From Leguminivora glycinivorella (taxonomy: Eukaryota > Arthropoda > Insecta > Lepidoptera > Tortricidae), in NCBI RefSeq assembly GCF_023078275.1, contig NC_062982.1, positions 21,648,695 through 21,712,694 of the forward strand: a stretch of DNA of 64,000 nucleotides, read 5' to 3'. The notes beneath the pieces were generated by a model that was not told where the DNA came from, did not search any database, and was given only the letters and a program-made list of their open reading frames with translations. The translations under genes were made by a program, and so were the position numbers. Below are positions 59,640 through 64,000 of this stretch, in pieces; within the stretch, counting starts at the first letter, position 1, and every line of letters starts with the position of its first letter.

Positions 59640-61160
59640 TTAAGGATTTCGCCCCCCCCCCACCCCAAATACAAATAGCTTTTTTCTTGATGATGTACAG
59701 GATGTATTATTTAAAACCGGCAATATTTAAAGCACCTCTATATAAATATTGCCTGTAGGTAAGCAGTAAATACGTTTACACCATTAATCATCTCGTGTGA
59801 TGGGGCCATTGGGAAGAATATAGCAGTTTCCTGAAAAGAACAGCATCAAAATGAAATACGAAATGGGGAAAACCATACTCGCAAATAATGTTTTGGTTAA
59901 AGGTCAAGGTCCAAAGTTCCCTTATTCGAGCAGTTTCAATAAGAGTGACAGGCACCCGGAGACTTATCAGGGCCTTCGAATGTGAGGACGGAGCAGGGAT
60001 CCTGTACTAAAAAAGGATTCCGAAGAAACGGCAGCTACAAGAACTAGGAAATCTTCAAAATATACGTTTTTCGAAGGAGCTTACCTGATTGAAGTGACAG
60101 AGGCAACATTTTCGTGATTTTAGTATACCTATCTTATGTGGTCATTATCAGCACATATTTACAATAAAGACGTTACTAACACAAAAAAAAGTAAATATTG
60201 CCTCTTTAATTGTTACAGAACCAAAAACAATAAAAAAATGTACCTCAATTTCACCCAATTTTATCCTAAATTTCCATAAATTATAGACACCGAGCGCACG
60301 GCGAAGCAAATTACCCAAATCGGCCGATCAACTCGTTTCGCGCGTGATCGCTGTGCGTCGGTATGTACAAACTCATGAAATTGTTTTTGAGACAGAATGA
60401 AAGACTTTTAATTTGAGACAGAATGAAAGACTTTTAAAATATTTACGGTTACAAACATTACGCCCCGTTTACATACTACCTATCTGTACCTACACTACAC
60501 CTACCCAATACTCTATCAACCATCCAATCAAGAACAGATTTCAAAAGTAAGAATGTTCCCGTTCCCTAACCCCATATTTGTCCTGCTGCCCGACAATCCG
60601 TTTAGGCGGCCCCTTTATTTTACCGTTAAAATAAGTAATAAAGTCTCGAGTCTCGCTTCTTGTGGACCGATCGGCGATATCCTCAGGGTGAAAAAAAAAC
60701 ATAATCGACACCCAGGAGAAGCTGAATACGGCAGTATGAAAATATCTTCGCAAGCAAAACCAAATTAAATCGTGAATGTCTATTTTGTTGTCGATTTCAC
60801 AATATGTATTATCTTCTTGGTTTTTTTTTGAACTTTTTTAATCAGAATCATGAGCTCTTTCGAACCAAATGTGAATGTGAGTTGTGCCACATAGTATAAT
60901 AATTATCAAGTATTTAAAAATGCTTCTTCTAAATGAAGTGTTTTCAATATTAGCGAAATCATCATAGCTTCACGTTGAAACAAAAAGTTTAGGTACAGTC
61001 GAGTAACTTACAAAACTCATCATAGTCACATTGTTCTATCTTCAAATGATGGACTGATATGAAATACGGCTGATATACGGTACGAGATCTAGCTTGCGAG
61101 TTTCAATGGGGTAGATTGGTAGGTATATGGTTTAAACGAGCAATTCTTGTATATTTATTT
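59640..61160. other. Unassigned stretch
   Basis: Non-coding. 60288-60362 is a weak hairpin (CACCGAGCGCACGGCGA against CGCTGTGCGTCGGTA). A perfect 20-bp-scale local repeat of TTGAGACAGAATGAAAGACT occurs twice at 60388-60436. No gene is supported. Confidence 0.4.
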
Positions 61161-61165
61161 ATATA

Positions 61166-61426
61166 CAGGGTGTAACAAAAATGGTGGTGATCCGTTTAAG
61201 GGCGTATTCAGTATCGTATTCTCATCAGGAAAAAGTAGGATAAAAATTTTTTTTCGCAAAAAAATTTTTTATCTTTGTATGGAGATTCGACCGATTCGCG
61301 CGGCCCGGCTCATACAAAAGTGAAAATTTTTTTAGCGAAAAAAAAATTTTCTTCTACTTTTTCCTGATAAGAATACGATACTGAGTACGCCCTTAAACGG
61401 ATCACTACCATTTTTGTTACACTCTG
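61166..61426. mobile_element. Palindromic MITE, CAGGGTGTAAC ends, TA flanks
   Basis: The left CAGGGTGTAACAAAAATGGT pairs with the right ACCATTTTTGTTACACTCTG. The next ~60 bp on each side (GATCCGTTTAAGGGCGTA, AATACGATACTGA) are also inverted. TA lies at 61164-61165 and 61427-61428. The Tc1/mariner-type target is clear; no transposase. Confidence 0.85.
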
Positions 61427-61610
61427 TATACCGACGATCTCGGAAACCGCTCTAACGATTTCGCTGAAATGTGGGGGTTTTCGGGGGTGAAAAATCGATC
61501 TAGCGTAGGCTTAGATCCCGGAAAACGCGAATTTTCGAGTTTCATGAGTTTTTCTTTCGCGTTAGTAAACGTAAAATATGGTCGTTAATTTCGCCGCGCG
61601 CGCATCGATT

Positions 61611-61740
61611 CCGCTTAGCTCAGTCTTACGACTTACGAGGTCGGTCTAATGTACGCAGATAGATCGTAGGTGTCAGGGTTTCGAATCCCGGCCAGAAATT
61701 AAGTTTTTATTTTCTGTCTTTTTTTTTGTTTTTGTATTTA
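61611..61740 (+). mobile_element. Possible tRNA-derived SINE
   Basis: CGCTTAGCTCAGTCTTACGA is A-box-like and GGGTTTCGAATCCCGG is a B box with one extra T in the loop. A T-rich stretch follows. The spacing between boxes is longer than in a tRNA, so a functional tRNA is unlikely. Confidence 0.4.
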
Positions 61741-61896
61741 TAAGAGTTTTTTTTTATCTAAAGACGTGATATATTAAAATAGAACCGAGCGAAGCTATAG
61801 TATAGCTAAGTATATTAAGGCGACCAATCTTAGCCATTTATGTCTGTCTGTATGTCAACTTCAACAATCCGTAATGTAACCAAAATCGCGTGCCAG

Positions 61897-61985
61897 CCGG
61901 CCTAGCCGAAATGATCATCGTTGATGCCGATTGAAACGCAGTCTGTCTCTTTCACGCCAATACGGAAGAGCAATAGAGATAGCCA
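61897..61985. mobile_element. MITE family B relative
   Basis: GCCGGCCTAGCCGAAATGAT, AACGCAGTCTGTCTC, CGCCAATACGGAAGAGCAAT. Same order as 28512-28625. Confidence 0.55.
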
Positions 61986-61994
61986 CGAAATAGT

Positions 61995-62620
61995 ACATTA
62001 CGATACAAGTGCGTAAAAAAGGAAGTTCGAAACGAGTGGCGATAAATTAAAACACGACCGAAGGGAGTGTTTTAACCCTTAAATGCATGGTGATGTATAT
62101 ATGTATCATATATTTGATGGCCCGTGGCTCGATATGTAGCTATCCAAAATCAAATTTATTGCTTAATTATTATTTAATAAACAATTAAATAAATTAAATA
62201 ATATAATAATTTACTATTTATTATTTAAGGATTAAGATGAAATGGCGAAAAAGTGTGAAAAAACAGGACGATTGCGATGTTTAGTATGTGATTTAGGCTG
62301 ATTTTTTCGGAGTTAGTAATTAGTTTATGTTTAAACATTTTATCATAGAGGTTCCACAAATAGTGTACCTTTTTAATAGTAGTCATTTTTTTTCAATAAA
62401 ACTTACCAATTACGATATATTTATATGAATAAGATTTGGCCTATTTAACTTCTAACACTGATTTAGTATAAAAATCAATCTTAAATATTTTTTTTATTAT
62501 TTTCCCAGAGTCAGAAAACCATTGTCTCGTTAAAAGAAAAATTCATGCATTTAAGGGTTAAATCGACACGAGTTACGAATTTCCTTTCCGCGCGTGTATC
62601 GTACGACGTTTTTCAGTACA
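61995..62620. mobile_element. Imperfect TIR element hosting a TTAA-flanked MITE
   Basis: The left arm ACATTACGATACAAGTGCGT, AAAAAAGGAAGTTCGAAACG, AGTGGCGATAAATTAAAA is matched inverted by the right arm AATCGACACGAGTTACGAAT, TTCCTTTCCGCGCGTGTATC, GTACGACGT. The edges are not exact. Similar words occur at 26200-26285 and 62640-62850. Confidence 0.6.
62076..62557. mobile_element. piggyBac-like MITE with TTAA target duplication
   Basis: The left CCCTTAAATGCATG and right CATGCATTTAAGGG are perfect inverted repeats. TTAA flanks both sides (62072-62075 and 62558-62561). CCC at the tip and TTAA targets fit the piggyBac superfamily. 482 bp, AT-rich, no ORF. Confidence 0.85.
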
Positions 62621-63114
62621 GATGGTACTCCGAAGTTTCGACCTGACAAGAAATGACACACTTTTCGCATTAGTGCGTAAAAAAGCAACATCTGTACTAA
62701 AATAGTACATTTCGTTATAAGTGCGAGAAGTATGTCATTACTTCACGAGTCCCGAGACATTTTGCCACGAGCGGCACGCAAGTGGCAAATCTCGGGATGA
62801 GTGAGAATGACATTCTCGCACGTGTGACGAACGACGTTTTTTAATACAGTTGCGAACTACTTACAACGAAATAAAACAATCCGAACTATCAATTTTCCCA
62901 TGGACATTGACGGATTATTTGACAATTCAAAGGTGTATTTTTGAAGCTTTTAAACTTGCGTGCATATTTTCGAGTTTGCTATTCATCTAACATAATTTAT
63001 TTCATTGGGTGCCATAAAAACATAAAAATTTACGATTTGGGACGATTGTTTAATGTACAACTACATTTTAATTTAATCGATCCATTTATGCCCCGACGTA
63101 TTGCAAATAACGTA

Positions 63115-63325
63115 AAATAATTATGACAAATACAATACAATACAATACAATACAAAGCATTTATACATGGTAAACACACATAAAAAAAATACAAACAAAT
63201 GGTTATAAAAAAAAAAACAGTATAAATGTTGTTTACCACGAAATGGTCCCGCCTCAGCATATTGCTAACCATAAGGTCAGCGCTGATCTTCCGTCGAGAC
63301 CATTTGTGGGCCACGAACGCAAACG
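63115..63325 (-). repeat. LINE-type 3' end with (TTGTA)n tail
   Basis: The minus strand reads CCCACAAATGGTCTCGACGG, AAGATCAGCGCTGACCTTAT, GGTTAGCAATATGCTGAGGC, GGGACCATTTCGTGG, then T-rich sequence and TTTGTATTGTATTGTATTG. A pentamer tail at one end suggests a 5'-truncated retroposon; no domain seen. Confidence 0.5.
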
Positions 63326-63329
63326 TGCA

Positions 63330-64000
63330 GCACGGCCTTAACAGTTATCCTGAACGCCTCCATTAGGAGCGCGCCATCTTGTATTCGGCCTGCGCGTTAA
63401 ATGTCATGAATGACAGTTGAGAAGATCGTGCTGCACGTGTGTTACTAAATATAATTTCTACATTAATGAAGTATTTATTTGCTAAAGAGTACATATAACG
63501 GACATGTCGAAGCAAAGAAAAATAAGTACATTTATACACTTTAAAATAAACAATACATCGTCAAATAACAATGAGAATCTTTGTAACAAAAACATTTACT
63601 TTGCCGAAGCGTGTGTGCTCCGAGGATTATTGGTTTCTTGCTATAAAATGTACATAGTTATCACCTATACAAACGAGAAACGGGTTATTGCAAGGAAAAG
63701 GAAAATCGCGTAACATATTGAGGTTTTTTGAACGTGCATTAAGTTAAAACATGGTAGACGCCTCTACTTTGACAGTAGAAGACGCGTTTCGTTCCAATCA
63801 TGTTCTGTTTACACGACTCATTATGACCGATTTTTCAAAGTATAAACCATTTTATAAATTATGTTTAGTATGACTAAAAGTAAACAATTACATATGAAAT
63901 ATTAACGTTTTAAATATTAATCACTTAATAGTATGTTTATAGTTTTATTCTGTCTTAGTAAACTAGACTAATATGAAAACAGCTCGGTAAGTAGTCGTAA
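63330..64000. other. Unassigned stretch to the window end
   Basis: The short frame 63504-63713 (69 residues) has no recognisable domain. No repeat ends seen. Confidence 0.4.

Overview
The window looks like lepidopteran (moth or butterfly) nuclear DNA. It is AT-rich, has no operon structure, and carries the mix of mobile DNA typical of that order: BEL/Pao and Ty3/gypsy LTR elements, a Penelope-like element with a GIY-YIG nuclease, a two-ORF non-LTR retrotransposon, many 5'-truncated LINE tails, tRNA-derived SINEs and palindromic MITEs. The order is inferred from repeat character, not from a marker gene. I found no convincing host gene, rRNA or functional tRNA gene. Almost every long reading frame belongs to a transposable element (TE), and the window is best read as a stack of nested insertions.

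Layout. 1-7310: a broken minus-strand Ty3/gypsy element with a ~1.6 kb 5' LTR; a LINE tail replaces its protease and reverse-transcriptase core. 7713-10907: a ~3.2 kb terminal-inverted-repeat (TIR) element filled with the word GTCGTTCACCTG, with LINE debris inside. 11.7-16.4 kb: an octamer minisatellite and MITEs. 15377-16990: a solo copy of the gypsy LTR, inverted relative to the first. 18-22 kb: a full-length SINE-like retroposon, LINE tails and MITEs. 22422-25375: a common repeat interrupted by a 2.4 kb TIR element with 72-bp and 89-bp arrays. 27-28.4 kb: stacked retroposons and a hAT-like MITE. 28970-30930: a TIR element with CCTAA-rich blocks inside a LINE 3' region. 32-39 kb: Penelope fragments, a SINE head-to-head pair, MITEs and a further TIR element. 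40809-48370: a LINE 3' end containing a Penelope-like element, which contains a BEL/Pao element. 48382-55405: a probable TIR element holding an apparently intact non-LTR retrotransposon (ORF1 50407-52038, ORF2 52031-54949). 55.6-64 kb: LINE tails, a ~110-bp minisatellite, a SINE, a TA-flanked MITE and a TTAA-flanked (piggyBac-like) MITE nested in another palindromic element.

The most unusual pattern is a recurring architecture. Five TIR elements (7713-10907, 22546-24957, 28970-30930, 38261-39093 and about 48382-55405) are non-coding apart from foreign insertions. Each is filled near its ends by its own short word, repeated many times in both orientations. Two have clear 6-bp target duplications. 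The second notable pattern is a stem-loop in the Penelope-derived copies whose flanks are conserved while paired bases change together.

Function. The retrotransposon ORFs serve their own mobility: the LINE proteins form an RNA-binding ORF1p and an endonuclease/reverse transcriptase ORF2p, BEL encodes gag-protease-RT-RNase H-integrase, and the Penelope remnant keeps RT thumb plus nuclease. The MITEs, SINEs and word elements encode nothing and would depend on proteins supplied elsewhere.
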